DNA of 64,000 nucleotides from Yeosuana aromativorans (GCF_014646655.1 NZ_BMNR01000001.1:688572-752571), one strand, 5' to 3'. Counted from the first letter of the stretch, positions 1 to 9,588 are shown. Numbers and translations are program-made. Notes: generated from the letters alone by a model not told the origin.

Positions 1-741
1 GAAAACGTAACCATAGCTGATTCATTGGAAAATGCTGTAAAAGATGCCGATATCGTATTTAGCATGCTTTCAACTCCCGAAGCTGTTGAAGAGGTTTTTT
101 TTGGAAATGGAAAGGTCTTAAAATTAATGAAAGACCATGCTATTTGGGCAGATTGCACAACGGTAAATCCTTCCTTTAGCAAACAGGCTTTTGAGCAGGC
201 AAAATTAAACAACATCAGATTTTTAGACACTCCTGTTTCTGGCTCAAAACCTCAAGCCCAAAACGCTGAACTGATATTTTTTGTTGGAGGAAACGCTGAA
301 ACTTTTAATGAAATAAAGCCTTATTTAAATATGATGGGCAAAAAAACCATTTTGGTTGGAGACATAGGTAAAGGAGCATCTTTAAAAATGCTGGTAAATG
401 TAATGCTAGCGCAGTCCATGGCTATCTTTTCTGAAGCTGTTTTATTTGGCGAAAGCATGGGAATTTCCAAAGACTTTTTACTGGATTTGTTACCAAACTT
501 AGTGGTTTCAGCTCCTTTTACAAAGTTTAAAGCTGAAGGAATACGAAATGATAATTATGAGGTTCAATTTCCTTTGGAGTGGATGCACAAAGATTTACAT
601 TTGGCTACGCTAACGGCTTATGAGGTCAATCAACCTTTATTCCTTGCCAATCTAACAAAAGAATTATATGCAGGAGCCAAAAACAACGGCATGGAACGGC
701 TTGATTTTTCTGCAATATTTAAGCATTTAAAAAACAACTAA
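1..741 (+). CDS. NAD(P)-dependent beta-hydroxyacid dehydrogenase, 5'-truncated
   Basis: The reading frame is open from the first base, so the gene starts outside the window and the N-terminal Rossmann glycine motif is not seen. What remains matches the 3-hydroxyisobutyrate dehydrogenase / glyoxylate-succinic semialdehyde reductase family. The substrate loop reads DTPVSGSKPQAQ. The catalytic lysine sits in GKGASLKMLVN (Lys codon at 385-387, with the conserved Asn four residues later). The helical C-terminal domain continues to the stop at 739-741. Members reduce or oxidise small beta-hydroxyacids or semialdehydes in the cytoplasm; the exact substrate cannot be read from sequence. Convergent with the lipoprotein gene that follows, with a hairpin between them. 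Confidence 0.8.
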   Translation, partial: ENVTIADSLENAVKDADIVFSMLSTPEAVEEVFFGNGKVLKLMKDHAIWADCTTVNPSFSKQAFEQAKLNNIRFLDTPVSGSKPQAQNAELIFFVGGNAETFNEIKPYLNMMGKKTILVGDIGKGASLKMLVNVMLAQSMAIFSEAVLFGESMGISKDFLLDLLPNLVVSAPFTKFKAEGIRNDNYEVQFPLEWMHKDLHLATLTAYEVNQPLFLANLTKELYAGAKNNGMERLDFSAIFKHLKNN

Positions 742-754
742 TAACCACAACAAA

Positions 755-791
755 AGAAACCGCTTAAAGTACTTGACTTTAAACGGTTTCT
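755..791. terminator. Hairpin between convergent genes
   Basis: AGAAACCG at 755-762 pairs with CGGTTTCT at 784-791, and TTAAAGT with ACTTTAA inside, separated by one C/A mismatch. It sits 14 bp after the dehydrogenase stop and 28 bp before the end of the opposing lipoprotein gene. No clear T-tract follows on either strand, so it may be a weak terminator or an mRNA-end protecting hairpin. Confidence 0.5.
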
Positions 792-818
792 AAACTAAAT
801 AACCAACCAAACTATGTA

Positions 819-1760
819 TTATCCTCGAGTGCTCTCTCTTGGATTACTAACTTTATTTTGTCTTTCTTTTCGCAATTTTCCTGAGGTGACCGAAGTCTTA
901 CCTTTTGTGTTTGCTGTTTTTAAATACTGAATATATCCGCGACCTTCAAACTGATAAACACTTTGAGAAGATGGTTGATATAACTCAATCTTTCCGTCAT
1001 TTATAACGTTCAATTCAAAGTATTCATTGTTGAAGAAATCATAATCTAATGTTAAAGTTTTTAAATAGGCATCTCCATTGACGTTTCCTACACCGTAAAC
1101 TCCTGTATAATCCCAAATCAAGTTAGAAACATTGGTGCCAGGGTTGTCTTGTGAACTCCTAAAAGTATCATCATTGCCCCCTGATATAAACTGCAAGTAA
1201 TTTTCATTATCAAACTCATTTACAGCACCATAATCGCTGGTATATATTTTTTCCCAAGCTTCATATTCCTGCAAGAAATAATGGATATTATCATAAAACA
1301 CATAGTCATAATCAAATGTGCTACGTTGATAGCCTTTTAAAAAGTAAGACGTATCATTATTAGGATTATATAGCTCTATGGTGTTATTATTTATTTGGTA
1401 AACATCAAAGGTCTCAAAACCATCAACATCGTGGTTTACATCCAAAATCATATCATACGCATCATAATCACCAACAGCAATTCCAAATCCATTTCCAGTG
1501 CTACCTATACCTACCAAATTATTGTTGGCATAAAGGGTTCCGTTCCTAAATGAAATGGTAAATGCCATTTGTAAAAACGGTGTCGTACCATAACCAACGG
1601 TTTCATTAACATCAACATACCATAATTCGTAAGAATTCAAAAGTTGGTTTATTGAGATTGTAGGTTCCTCTACATAATTGTCTACAACAACATCTGTATA
1701 ACATGAGGTAAAAAGTGTTGCAGTTAATGCAAATCCTAAAAGTAGTTTTAAAGTTTTCAT
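819..1760 (-). CDS. Lipoprotein with two related halves, function unknown
   Basis: 313 residues. The N-terminus is a lipoprotein signal peptide with the lipobox TSC, giving Cys20 as the likely lipidated residue. The mature protein is acidic and rich in Asn, Tyr and Asp. It appears to contain two copies of a ~110-residue beta-rich unit: YELWYVD...TIELYNPNNDTSYFLKGY (roughly residues 44-140) is echoed by YEAWEKI...KIELYQPSSQSVYQFEGRGY (roughly 165-275). A basic tail rich in Lys, Arg and Ser follows and looks unlike the rest. I do not recognise the family; the internal repeat suggests a duplicated lipocalin-like or beta-sandwich domain, which is inference. Divergent from gpsA across a 129-bp gap that contains the perfect palindrome CTGTTAACAG. 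Confidence 0.75.
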   Translation of the reverse strand: MKTLKLLLGFALTATLFTSCYTDVVVDNYVEEPTISINQLLNSYELWYVDVNETVGYGTTPFLQMAFTISFRNGTLYANNNLVGIGSTGNGFGIAVGDYDAYDMILDVNHDVDGFETFDVYQINNNTIELYNPNNDTSYFLKGYQRSTFDYDYVFYDNIHYFLQEYEAWEKIYTSDYGAVNEFDNENYLQFISGGNDDTFRSSQDNPGTNVSNLIWDYTGVYGVGNVNGDAYLKTLTLDYDFFNNEYFELNVINDGKIELYQPSSQSVYQFEGRGYIQYLKTANTKGKTSVTSGKLRKERQNKVSNPRESTRG

Positions 1761-1859
1761 ACGCCTTAATTTTATCGTTCTGTTAACAGTTATTCAAAAC
1801 ACATGCCAAAAAAATTTGTGTTTTAAAATTACTGGCTTATCTATCACTGATATTTTATG

Positions 1860-1867
1860 TACTTTTG
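1860..1867 (+). promoter_or_regulatory. -7 box for gpsA
   Basis: TACTTTTG fits the Bacteroidetes -7 consensus TANNTTTG and lies 22 bp before the gpsA start codon. No TTG at a proper -33 distance is evident. Confidence 0.45.
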
Positions 1868-1889
1868 AAATTGAAACTCTCTTTAAAGT

Positions 1890-2891
1890 ATGGACAAACA
1901 ACTAAAATATGCCGTTTTTGGGGCCGGAAGTTGGGCAACTGCCATTGTGAAAATGTTATGTGAAAATCTTCCTGAAGTTGGATGGTATATGCGTAGTGTT
2001 TATACCAAAGAGCATTTGTTGCGCGAACAGCACAACCCTAATTATTTGAGTTCGGTTGAGTTTCATTTAGAACAATTGAAACTCAGCAATGACATTAATG
2101 AGATTGCTGATTATGCCGATGTATTGATTTTTGTGATTCCTTCTGCTTTTATGCATAGCGAACTTGAAAAACTAACCATTGATATTTCCAACAAAATAAT
2201 TGTTTCAGCCGTTAAGGGTATTATTCCAGAGTCAGGTTTGTTGGTTGGTGAACATTTTAATACGTTTTACAAGGTTCCTTTAGAAAACATAGCTGTTATT
2301 GCTGGTCCTTGTCATGCTGAAGAGGTTGCCCTGGAACGCTTATCCTATCTTACCATTTCATGTGCCGACCCTAAAAAAGCCAAGGAAATTGCTAAGAATT
2401 TGTCCAGCGATTATATTAAAACCAAAATCAACGATGATATTATGGGTGTTGAATACGCCGTGATGCTCAAAAATATTTATGCTATTGCAGCCGGTATTGC
2501 CCATGGTTTGGGGTATGGAGATAATTTTCAAAGTGTTTTAATGAGTAACGCCATTAGAGAAATGAGGCGCTTTATCAAAAAAATGCACAAAATGAAACGC
2601 AACATCAATAATTCTGCTTACTTGGGTGATTTGTTGGTAACTGGTTACTCGGTTTTTTCAAGAAATCGCATGTTTGGGAACATGATTGGAAAAGGCTACA
2701 CAGTAAAATCAGCTCAAATGGAAATGAGCATGATTGCCGAAGGGTATTACGCCACAAAGAGTGCCCACTTGCTCAATGAGAAAAACAAAAAAAAGACAAA
2801 GCTTCCTATTATTGATGCAGTCTATGAAATTTTATACGAAGGCAAAGACCCTAAAAAAACGTTTAAAAAATTGACAGAAAAGTTGGATTAG
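1890..2891 (+). CDS. gpsA: NAD(P)H-dependent glycerol-3-phosphate dehydrogenase
   Basis: 333 residues, the usual GpsA length. It reduces dihydroxyacetone phosphate to sn-glycerol 3-phosphate, the backbone for phospholipid synthesis, in the cytoplasm. The N-terminal Rossmann motif is GAGSWATA (residues 11-18). GPCHAEEV in mid-protein is the family's second signature, and the catalytic lysine lies in the helix reading EYAVMLKNIYAIAAGI. The stop is 2 bp from the convergent end of the next gene, so transcription from the two strands must meet here; no terminator hairpin is visible. Confidence 0.95.
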   Translation: MDKQLKYAVFGAGSWATAIVKMLCENLPEVGWYMRSVYTKEHLLREQHNPNYLSSVEFHLEQLKLSNDINEIADYADVLIFVIPSAFMHSELEKLTIDISNKIIVSAVKGIIPESGLLVGEHFNTFYKVPLENIAVIAGPCHAEEVALERLSYLTISCADPKKAKEIAKNLSSDYIKTKINDDIMGVEYAVMLKNIYAIAAGIAHGLGYGDNFQSVLMSNAIREMRRFIKKMHKMKRNINNSAYLGDLLVTGYSVFSRNRMFGNMIGKGYTVKSAQMEMSMIAEGYYATKSAHLLNEKNKKKTKLPIIDAVYEILYEGKDPKKTFKKLTEKLD

Positions 2892-2892
2892 C

Positions 2893-3288
2893 TTATTTAA
2901 CCAAAACGCCTTTGGTATTCATTACAGGAATGGTTTGCAAGGCTTTTTCATTAATCGTGTTCTTTCTGAATAAAAAGGTTTTATCAAACATCACACTCCC
3001 TTCAAAAAACGTGACCTTAAATTCGTTGTTAAGCTGTAATACCTCATCTTGCATAAGTTCTATTTTGGCGTAACTTTTTGCAGGAAGCCTATCCAATTTA
3101 TGACGCATAACCGATGTCTCTTTTGTTTCACTAAACCCTTTGCTTACTATTAAAACCATTTCCAAATCTACAGTCTTGTCATTAATAATGTAAGCCTTCC
3201 AGTCGTTGGTTTTATAAATATCGTTATACTCATTAACAACCGCTATATAAACATTTTCAACTTTTGGAATATGGATGTCTTTTTTCAT
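2893..3288 (-). CDS. Conserved hypothetical protein (131 aa)
   Basis: Small soluble protein with no signal peptide or membrane segment, beginning MKKDIHIPKVENVYIAV. It is predicted to be mostly beta, with alternating hydrophobic strands and two short Lys-rich turns. I recognise the general pattern from flavobacterial genomes but know no function. It follows the RND outer-membrane gene by position on the same strand but lies downstream of it, 35 bp after the efflux operon ends, so read-through is possible. Confidence 0.75.
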   Translation of the reverse strand: MKKDIHIPKVENVYIAVVNEYNDIYKTNDWKAYIINDKTVDLEMVLIVSKGFSETKETSVMRHKLDRLPAKSYAKIELMQDEVLQLNNEFKVTFFEGSVMFDKTFLFRKNTINEKALQTIPVMNTKGVLVK

Positions 3289-3323
3289 AGAGCAGGAATA
3301 TTAAAATCAATAAAGGGCTTAAC

Positions 3324-4739
3324 TTATTTCAAACCGCCGCCTAGTGCTTCATATAAATTGACAACCGAAAGCAATTGATTAAGCTTACTGTCAATAACGT
3401 TCAACTCGGCATTTAAAGCGCTCTGTCTGGCTGTTAATAAATCCAGGTAATTCGCAAAACCATTGTTCAACAGTGCTTCTGAATTTTGTTCCGCTTGGCG
3501 CAAGGCTTCCACTTCATTTTCCCTGAATTGGTATTTTTTGGTTTCAGCACGATAGTCATACAATGCATTTGAGACTTCGTTCCCTGCAACCAAAAGTGAT
3601 TTTTTAAAGTTTAACAACGCCTGTTCTTGCTTTGCTTTTGCCACTTCATACTGCGTTTTAATTTTACGTTGGTTAAAAATAGGTTGGGTCAATCCTCCAA
3701 CCACAGTAGCAAACAATGAATTTGAGTTTACTAATTTATCCAATTCCAAACTTTGAAAACCACCTGTTGCTGTTAATGTCAGAGATGGATAAAAATTGCT
3801 CCTAGCTACATTGGTAAGCTCAAAGGACTGGATTAAATTATATTCTGCTGATTTAACGTCTGGTCTGTTTGCCAACAATAACGCTGGAACGCCAAGTTTT
3901 AAATCCGTATCAATATGCTGAGCTTCCAAAGGACTTCTTTCAAAGTTTTGTGCTGGTTTTCCCAACAAAATACTTAAGGCATTTTCAGTTTTAAAAATAG
4001 CTGTTTCCAAATCTACTTGCAAGGCTTTGGCATTGTTGTACTGCGCTATATTTTGATCTACAGCCACTTGTGTAACCTGACCGGCATCCTTTAAAGCCTT
4101 GATGGTTTCAACACCTTTTTCTCTGGTTTGAATTGTTTCTTTAGTAATAGCCAATTGTGCATCTAAGGCCAATAATTGATAATAGGTAGTTGCTATACTT
4201 GAGATAAGTTTTGTTTTCACTGCTTGATGGGCAGCAACGCTTTGCAAATAACTGGCCTGATAGGCGCGTTTATTACTGCGAATTTTTCCCCAAATATCTG
4301 CTTCCCAAGACAGGGTTGTCGACAATTCAAACTGTTCAATGGATCCATTAAAAATAGACCCAAACTGACTGTTTTTTGCCAGTTCTTGGTGTGTTGCTGT
4401 TCCTTTAGCATTAAGGGTTGGCAGAAATCCAGCTTTACCTTGCTTTAAATAAGCTTCAGCTGAAAGTATTTGTTGAATGGCAATTCTGATATCAAGATTG
4501 TTTTGAAGTCCTTCTTCTATGTATTGATTTAAATAACTGTCTGTAAATAATGTTTTCCAAGACACATCGGCCATTGATATACTGTCAGTTGGGAAGTTAT
4601 CGGTTCTGTATAAATTTTGAGTGTCTTCAAACTCAGGCCTTTTATAATCCTTTGCCACAAAACAACTTTGCAGTGATACAGAAACAATGACAAGCAAAAC
4701 GGCCTTGCTAAAAAATTTATGTGATTTTATAGATTTCAT
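3324..4739 (-). CDS. RND efflux outer membrane factor (TolC/NodT family lipoprotein)
   Basis: 471 residues, typical for outer membrane factors. The signal peptide ends in the lipobox LQSC, so the periplasmic N-terminus is probably lipidated. It then shows the family's two repeated long helical hairpins, with the conserved segments SWKTLFTDSYLNQYIEEGLQNN and LLLANRPDVKSAEYNL. As the last gene of the operon it supplies the outer-membrane channel for the pump made by the two genes upstream. Only 5 bp separate it from the permease gene, so the genes are co-transcribed and probably translationally coupled. Confidence 0.93.
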   Translation of the reverse strand: MKSIKSHKFFSKAVLLVIVSVSLQSCFVAKDYKRPEFEDTQNLYRTDNFPTDSISMADVSWKTLFTDSYLNQYIEEGLQNNLDIRIAIQQILSAEAYLKQGKAGFLPTLNAKGTATHQELAKNSQFGSIFNGSIEQFELSTTLSWEADIWGKIRSNKRAYQASYLQSVAAHQAVKTKLISSIATTYYQLLALDAQLAITKETIQTREKGVETIKALKDAGQVTQVAVDQNIAQYNNAKALQVDLETAIFKTENALSILLGKPAQNFERSPLEAQHIDTDLKLGVPALLLANRPDVKSAEYNLIQSFELTNVARSNFYPSLTLTATGGFQSLELDKLVNSNSLFATVVGGLTQPIFNQRKIKTQYEVAKAKQEQALLNFKKSLLVAGNEVSNALYDYRAETKKYQFRENEVEALRQAEQNSEALLNNGFANYLDLLTARQSALNAELNVIDSKLNQLLSVVNLYEALGGGLK

Positions 4740-4744
4740 ACGAA

Positions 4745-7700
4745 TTATTCTTCAATTGTTTGAATGGCTGGTTTATTCGAAATTTTTTCTTGTAACCATT
4801 GAAATAAAATAAACAGGGTAGGAATGACAAAAATTCCTAAAATGGTACCTATTAACATACCTCCAGCGGCTCCACTACCAATCGATCTATTACCCTCAGC
4901 GCCTACCCCTTTTGCCAACACCAAAGGCATTAAGCCTAAAATAAAGGCAAAAGACGTCATTAAAATAGGTCTTAAACGCGCCTTGGCACCATTAACCGCA
5001 GCATGCAATATGCTTTCTCCTTGTCGCCGTCTTTGAAGCGCAAATTCCACAATCAAAATGGCATTTTTAGCCAATAGCCCAATCAACATAATCAAAGCTA
5101 TCTGAAAATAAATATTGTTTTCAAGACCTAAAAATTTGGCAGTTATATAGGCCCCAAAAACTCCTAAAGGAAGCGAGAACACAACGGCAAGCGGTAAAAT
5201 ATAACTCTCATATTGCGCACATAATAAAAAGTAAACAAACAAAATACTCAATATAAAAATAAAGGTTGTTTGGCTTCCGGCATTAACCTCTTCGCGTGTT
5301 AAACCAGAATAGGCCACAGAATAATTACTTGGTAATTTAGCAGCTTCTTCCTCAATGACCCTAATAGCGTCACCTGAACTGTACCCTGGATTTGTTGCGC
5401 CCGTTATGCCTGTTGAGTTAAATAAATTAAAGCGTGTTACCGATTGAGGACCGTATACTCGTTTTAAAGTGACAAACTGGGTAATGGGTGTCATCTCACC
5501 AGAATCTGTTCTAACGTACATACTGTTTAACGAACTAACATCTGCCCGATCTTCAGGTAAGGATTGAATATATACACGGAATTGCTTTCCAAACCGTGCG
5601 AAGTCTGATGCATAAACCCCACCTATATATCCTTGAAGTGTGGAGAATATGCTATTGATTGGTACTCCTTTTTCTTTGGCCAATGGCACATTGACTTCCA
5701 TTTCATATTGTGGATAGTTTGTGTTGAAAGATGACTGCGCATATTTAATTTCTGGATGTTGCATTAAAGCCCCAATAAACTCATGATTGACTTTATCCAA
5801 CTCCGTAAACGCACCACCAAAACGGTCTAATAAATTAACCTCAAATCCTGCCGAATTACCAAACCCTCTGATACTTGGAGGCGCAAAGAAAATAATATTG
5901 GCACCCGGTATGGTAGAAGCTACACCAAATAGTCTTCCTGTAATGGCTTCAGTTGAAAGAGATTCGTCTTCACGGTCTTTCCAATCTTTAAGCTTGACAA
6001 ACCCCATGGCATAATTACTACCTGATCCACTTATTAAACTACGCCCTCTAATAAACGACATATCTTCAACCCCTGGCATGCCTTTAATTTTCTTATATAG
6101 CTCATGGGTTATTTCGCTTGTTCTATCTAAAGATGCACCAGCAGGCAATTCAATGTTTGTAAAAATGATACCACGATCTTCATTAGGCACAAATCCTGTT
6201 GGTATTGTGCTTGACGACCAAAATATTCCAACAACAGCCAATATCAATAATAGTATGGGTATCCATTTTTTCTTATAAAAAAACTGGATGGATGTTTCAT
6301 ATTTTTTTACAGTAGCATTAAATCCGCGGTTAAAAAGTGCATGAAAACGCTGGATAGGATTCTTGCTTTTCAATTCTTCATCTTCATCATGATGTTTTAA
6401 GAATAAGGCACACAACGCCGGACTTAATGTCAAAGCATTGACTGCTGAAATCAGAATAGCAATAATTAATGTGACTCCAAACTGTTTGTAAAACACCCCT
6501 GTTGGACCTTCAACAAACGTTACCGGAATAAATACAGCCGCCATAACCAAGGTAATGGACACAATAGCTCCCGCTATTTCATGCATGGCTGTTAAAGTTG
6601 CTTTTTTAGGGTTTTTCTCCCCTTGGTCTATTTTGGCATGAACCGCTTCAACTACCACAATGGCATCATCAACTACAATTCCAATGGCTAAAACTACTGC
6701 AAAAAGAGTCAACAGGTTAATGGAGTACCCAAACAGATTCAAAAAGAAAAACGTACCGATAATGGAAACGGGTACCGCTATTGCTGGAATTAATGTGGAC
6801 CGTAAATCCTGTAAAAAGATAAATACTACTATAAATACCAGTAGAAAAGCTTCTAACAAGGTGGTTACCACTTTATCTATGGAAGCTGTTAAAAACAAAC
6901 TGGTATCATACGGAATAAAAATATGTAAGCCTTTAGGCAAGTTTTTTTCAATACCATCTAATGTGGTCTTAATGTTTTCTATAATATCTTCAGCATTAGA
7001 ACCTTTTGTTTGAAAAATTCCCATAAAAACTGCAGGATGCCCCAAGCTTTCTGCGTTAGAGGAATACGACTGTGCATCCAATTCAATTTTGGCTACATCA
7101 TTTAACCGTAAAAACTGACCATTGCCTAGTGCTTTAACTATGATGTTGGCATATTGCTTTTCATCTTTAAAACGGCCGCTGTACTTTAAAACATAAGAAA
7201 ACGCTTCGCCATTATTCTCACCAAGTGAACCTGCTGCGGCTTCTAGGTTTTGCTCTTTTAATACCGCCGTTATGTCTGATGGAATTAAGTTATATGCGGC
7301 CAGTTTTTCTGGTTTTAACCAAATGCGCATGGCATAATCTTGCTGCGAAAACACACCAACATTACCAATACCATTGATACGCTGCATGGCCGGAATGACA
7401 TTGATTTTTAAATAATTCTGAATAAAAGTAGCATCGTAATTATCATTATCAGAATACATCGACAAGAACATCAATGCGCTGGTTTGTTGCTTTTGGGTTG
7501 TTACCCCAGTTTGTTTTACCTCTTGTGGTAGTAACGGATTGGCCCGTGATACTCTATTTTGAACGTTTACAGCGGCGACATCGCCATCTACATTTTGGTC
7601 AAAATAAACGGTAATATTTGCGCCTCCATCATTTGAAGCCGTTGAGGTGATATAAGTCATTCCTTCAACACCATTAATCTGTTCTTCAATAGGAATGATA

Positions 7701-7882
7701 ACACTTTCCAGAACTGTTTCTGCATTGGCACCAGGATAAAATGCAGATACCGTTACGGTTGGCGGTGCAATATCTGGATATTGTTCAATGGGCAAACTCG
7801 TGATGCTTATAACGCCCAACATGACTATAATGATAGAAATAACCGTGGACAGTACAGGTCTTTCAATAAATGTCTTTAACAT
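4745..7882 (-). CDS. RND efflux permease (HAE1/AcrB family)
   Basis: 1045 residues, matching AcrB-type proton-driven drug exporters of the inner membrane. It begins with the hallmark MLKTFIERPVLSTVISIIIV first membrane helix and has the two large periplasmic loops and 12 predicted helices expected. The proton-relay aspartate pair is in GIVVDDAIVVVEAV in helix 4, and the second half repeats the fold with GLLAKNAILIVEFA. With the fusion protein and channel it should form a tripartite pump for hydrophobic drugs or detergents; substrates cannot be inferred from the sequence. Confidence 0.95.
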   Translation of the reverse strand: MLKTFIERPVLSTVISIIIVMLGVISITSLPIEQYPDIAPPTVTVSAFYPGANAETVLESVIIPIEEQINGVEGMTYITSTASNDGGANITVYFDQNVDGDVAAVNVQNRVSRANPLLPQEVKQTGVTTQKQQTSALMFLSMYSDNDNYDATFIQNYLKINVIPAMQRINGIGNVGVFSQQDYAMRIWLKPEKLAAYNLIPSDITAVLKEQNLEAAAGSLGENNGEAFSYVLKYSGRFKDEKQYANIIVKALGNGQFLRLNDVAKIELDAQSYSSNAESLGHPAVFMGIFQTKGSNAEDIIENIKTTLDGIEKNLPKGLHIFIPYDTSLFLTASIDKVVTTLLEAFLLVFIVVFIFLQDLRSTLIPAIAVPVSIIGTFFFLNLFGYSINLLTLFAVVLAIGIVVDDAIVVVEAVHAKIDQGEKNPKKATLTAMHEIAGAIVSITLVMAAVFIPVTFVEGPTGVFYKQFGVTLIIAILISAVNALTLSPALCALFLKHHDEDEELKSKNPIQRFHALFNRGFNATVKKYETSIQFFYKKKWIPILLLILAVVGIFWSSSTIPTGFVPNEDRGIIFTNIELPAGASLDRTSEITHELYKKIKGMPGVEDMSFIRGRSLISGSGSNYAMGFVKLKDWKDREDESLSTEAITGRLFGVASTIPGANIIFFAPPSIRGFGNSAGFEVNLLDRFGGAFTELDKVNHEFIGALMQHPEIKYAQSSFNTNYPQYEMEVNVPLAKEKGVPINSIFSTLQGYIGGVYASDFARFGKQFRVYIQSLPEDRADVSSLNSMYVRTDSGEMTPITQFVTLKRVYGPQSVTRFNLFNSTGITGATNPGYSSGDAIRVIEEEAAKLPSNYSVAYSGLTREEVNAGSQTTFIFILSILFVYFLLCAQYESYILPLAVVFSLPLGVFGAYITAKFLGLENNIYFQIALIMLIGLLAKNAILIVEFALQRRRQGESILHAAVNGAKARLRPILMTSFAFILGLMPLVLAKGVGAEGNRSIGSGAAGGMLIGTILGIFVIPTLFILFQWLQEKISNKPAIQTIEE

Positions 7883-7894
7883 AATGATACGTTT

Positions 7895-9028
7895 CTAGTT
7901 TTTAAACAATATTTTAATGGGTTTGATAATACTATCAAAAGGAACAACTTGTGGCGTAATTGGCATATCACTTTTAAGTTTGCCAACACCCGTAGTTACA
8001 ATAGTATCCCCATTTTTAATACCAGATTCTATAACGTATAAATTATCAATATTGGCTTTAACGTTAAGCATTGAGCTTGTTACGGTATTATCCTTAGAAA
8101 CCTTAAAAGCAATGATATTGCCCTGTTGTTCATAAGTTGCTTCCTGAGGAATTACAATGGCATTTTCATAAATGGTTGGAATCTTAATTGTTCCACTATT
8201 GCCATTGGTTAACAATTGGTTTGGGTTATCAAAAATTGCTCTAAAATTAACAGTTCCTGTGTTTTGGTTTATTTGCCCCGAACTGGTTTGTATGGTTCCA
8301 GTTTCTGAATAGGTTTCCCCATTGGCAAGCACTAAACTAACTTTAGGAAAATTAGCAATCTTTTCGTTTAAATTCTTTCCATTAGCATTCTGTAAAAAAT
8401 CCAGATAATCCGCCTCGTTCATACTGAAAAAAGCATAGACTTGTTTGATATCTGTAACCGTAGTAAGCGGCATATTATTAGTTGCACTTACCAAGGAACC
8501 CTCTCTAAAATTAATGGCTCCTACGTAACCATCTACAGGGCTTTTAACCATGGCATAATCAATATTGGCCACAATGCTACTGTAATTGGCTTTGGCTTGG
8601 GCTAAATTAGCTTTGGCGGTCTCTAGCTGTACAGGACTGATAATATTTTTTTCAACCAATGGAATGAGCTTATCAACCTCCACTTGAGCCACATTGATTC
8701 GGGCTTTGGCAGCACTGGCATCCTGGCTTAACGATTGGGTTTCTAGTTTAAATAGAATTTGCCCTTTTTTTACTTTTTGCCCTTCGTCCACAAGCACTTT
8801 TTGAATATAGCCAGATACTTTTGGCCTAACATCACTATTAACAATCCCCTCTATATTTGTTGGATATTCTTTATAGCCTGTTACCGTTTTTGGGGTTACT
8901 TGGGCCACTGGAAATGTAGCTGGGGGCCGTTGGCCTGCTTGTTGGTTATCTTGCTTATTTCCACAACTTGATAAAACTACGGTTGTTAAGCAAACTGCTA
9001 GTATTGATTTTATACGGATTGTACTCAT
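7895..9028 (-). CDS. RND efflux membrane fusion protein (AcrA-like lipoprotein)
   Basis: 377 residues. The signal peptide ends at the lipobox LSSC, so this is an inner-membrane-anchored periplasmic lipoprotein. The biotinyl-lipoyl-like domain starts with VRPKVSGYIQKVLVDEGQKVKKGQ (about residues 67-90), followed by a helical hairpin (residues 100-160) and the second lipoyl half with SPVDGYVGAINFREGSLV. It bridges permease and outer-membrane channel. It lies 12 bp upstream of the permease gene and 9 bp downstream of the regulator, in one operon. Confidence 0.94.
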   Translation of the reverse strand: MSTIRIKSILAVCLTTVVLSSCGNKQDNQQAGQRPPATFPVAQVTPKTVTGYKEYPTNIEGIVNSDVRPKVSGYIQKVLVDEGQKVKKGQILFKLETQSLSQDASAAKARINVAQVEVDKLIPLVEKNIISPVQLETAKANLAQAKANYSSIVANIDYAMVKSPVDGYVGAINFREGSLVSATNNMPLTTVTDIKQVYAFFSMNEADYLDFLQNANGKNLNEKIANFPKVSLVLANGETYSETGTIQTSSGQINQNTGTVNFRAIFDNPNQLLTNGNSGTIKIPTIYENAIVIPQEATYEQQGNIIAFKVSKDNTVTSSMLNVKANIDNLYVIESGIKNGDTIVTTGVGKLKSDMPITPQVVPFDSIIKPIKILFKN

Positions 9029-9037
9029 GTTAAAAGG

Positions 9038-9538
9038 TTATATGTTGTTTATTGTATTGGTTATTTTTGTTCGTAATGCTAAAATAGATTTCGTGGCTTC
9101 ATCTAAAAATTGAATGTAATTGTCATGAAACGCCAAATCAAATTTTGTTGTACTGTCTGAAATGGTTGAATTTGCATGTTCTTTATATGCTTTAATTTCC
9201 AAGTGCAGTTCTTTTTGGGCCGACCACGTTTCGATCATGTCGTCAATACTTTGAATCATGGCATCTTGATTCATTACAAAATACTTTTTTCGGTCTCCTG
9301 GTTTGGTAAAATATGCTATTTTTTTTAAGTCCAGTAAATGATTTAAGTGGGTAGATATGGTACTTTTACTGGCACATAGTTTGGTTACCAAATCCTCAAA
9401 AGTGGTTCCTGCCTTTCCCGTTAATATGATGTAAGATAAAATACGCGCTTCAACAGGAGCCAGATTGTCTTTACTTTCTATCAAAACGCCTAACTTCTCA
9501 ACCAAAGCATGTTTTTGCTTACATAATTCATCATTCAT
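9038..9538 (-). CDS. MarR/GbsR-type transcriptional regulator of the RND operon
   Basis: 166 residues from the chosen ATG (MNDELCKQKHALVEKLG). The reading frame extends 30 codons upstream, but those codons cover the predicted promoter and operator, so the internal Met is the likely start. A winged helix-turn-helix spans about residues 30-95: LSYIILTGKAGTTFEDLVTK, then LCASKSTISTHLNHLLDL as recognition helix and KPGDRKKYF as wing. A helical dimerisation tail follows. It is the first gene of the efflux operon, so it most likely represses its own transcription and that of the pump. Loss of such regulators commonly raises drug resistance, a statement about the family rather than this gene. Confidence 0.85.
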   Translation of the reverse strand: MNDELCKQKHALVEKLGVLIESKDNLAPVEARILSYIILTGKAGTTFEDLVTKLCASKSTISTHLNHLLDLKKIAYFTKPGDRKKYFVMNQDAMIQSIDDMIETWSAQKELHLEIKAYKEHANSTISDSTTKFDLAFHDNYIQFLDEATKSILALRTKITNTINNI

Positions 9539-9556
9539 AACCTGCAAATTTGAACA

Positions 9557-9588
9557 CAAATATACTTTAGGTTCGTTTTTAACCGAAC
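9557..9588 (-). promoter_or_regulatory. Promoter and probable operator of the efflux operon
   Basis: On the minus strand TATATTTG (9557-9564) is an exact -7 box (TANNTTTG), 18 bp upstream of the regulator's start. Just upstream is the inverted repeat GTTCG (9571-9575) / CGAAC (9584-9588) with an 8-bp AT-rich centre, whose flanks extend the symmetry imperfectly. The repeat covers the -33 region, where a bound repressor would block sigma factor access. Confidence 0.6.

Noticed and set aside
755-791. Hairpin after the first gene as a small RNA
   Set aside because: No promoter box nearby and it lies at the meeting point of two convergent genes, where hairpins are expected.
3324-9538. Efflux operon as a novel system
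   Set aside because: Order, lengths and motifs are those of ordinary HAE1-type RND pumps with a MarR/GbsR-type regulator.
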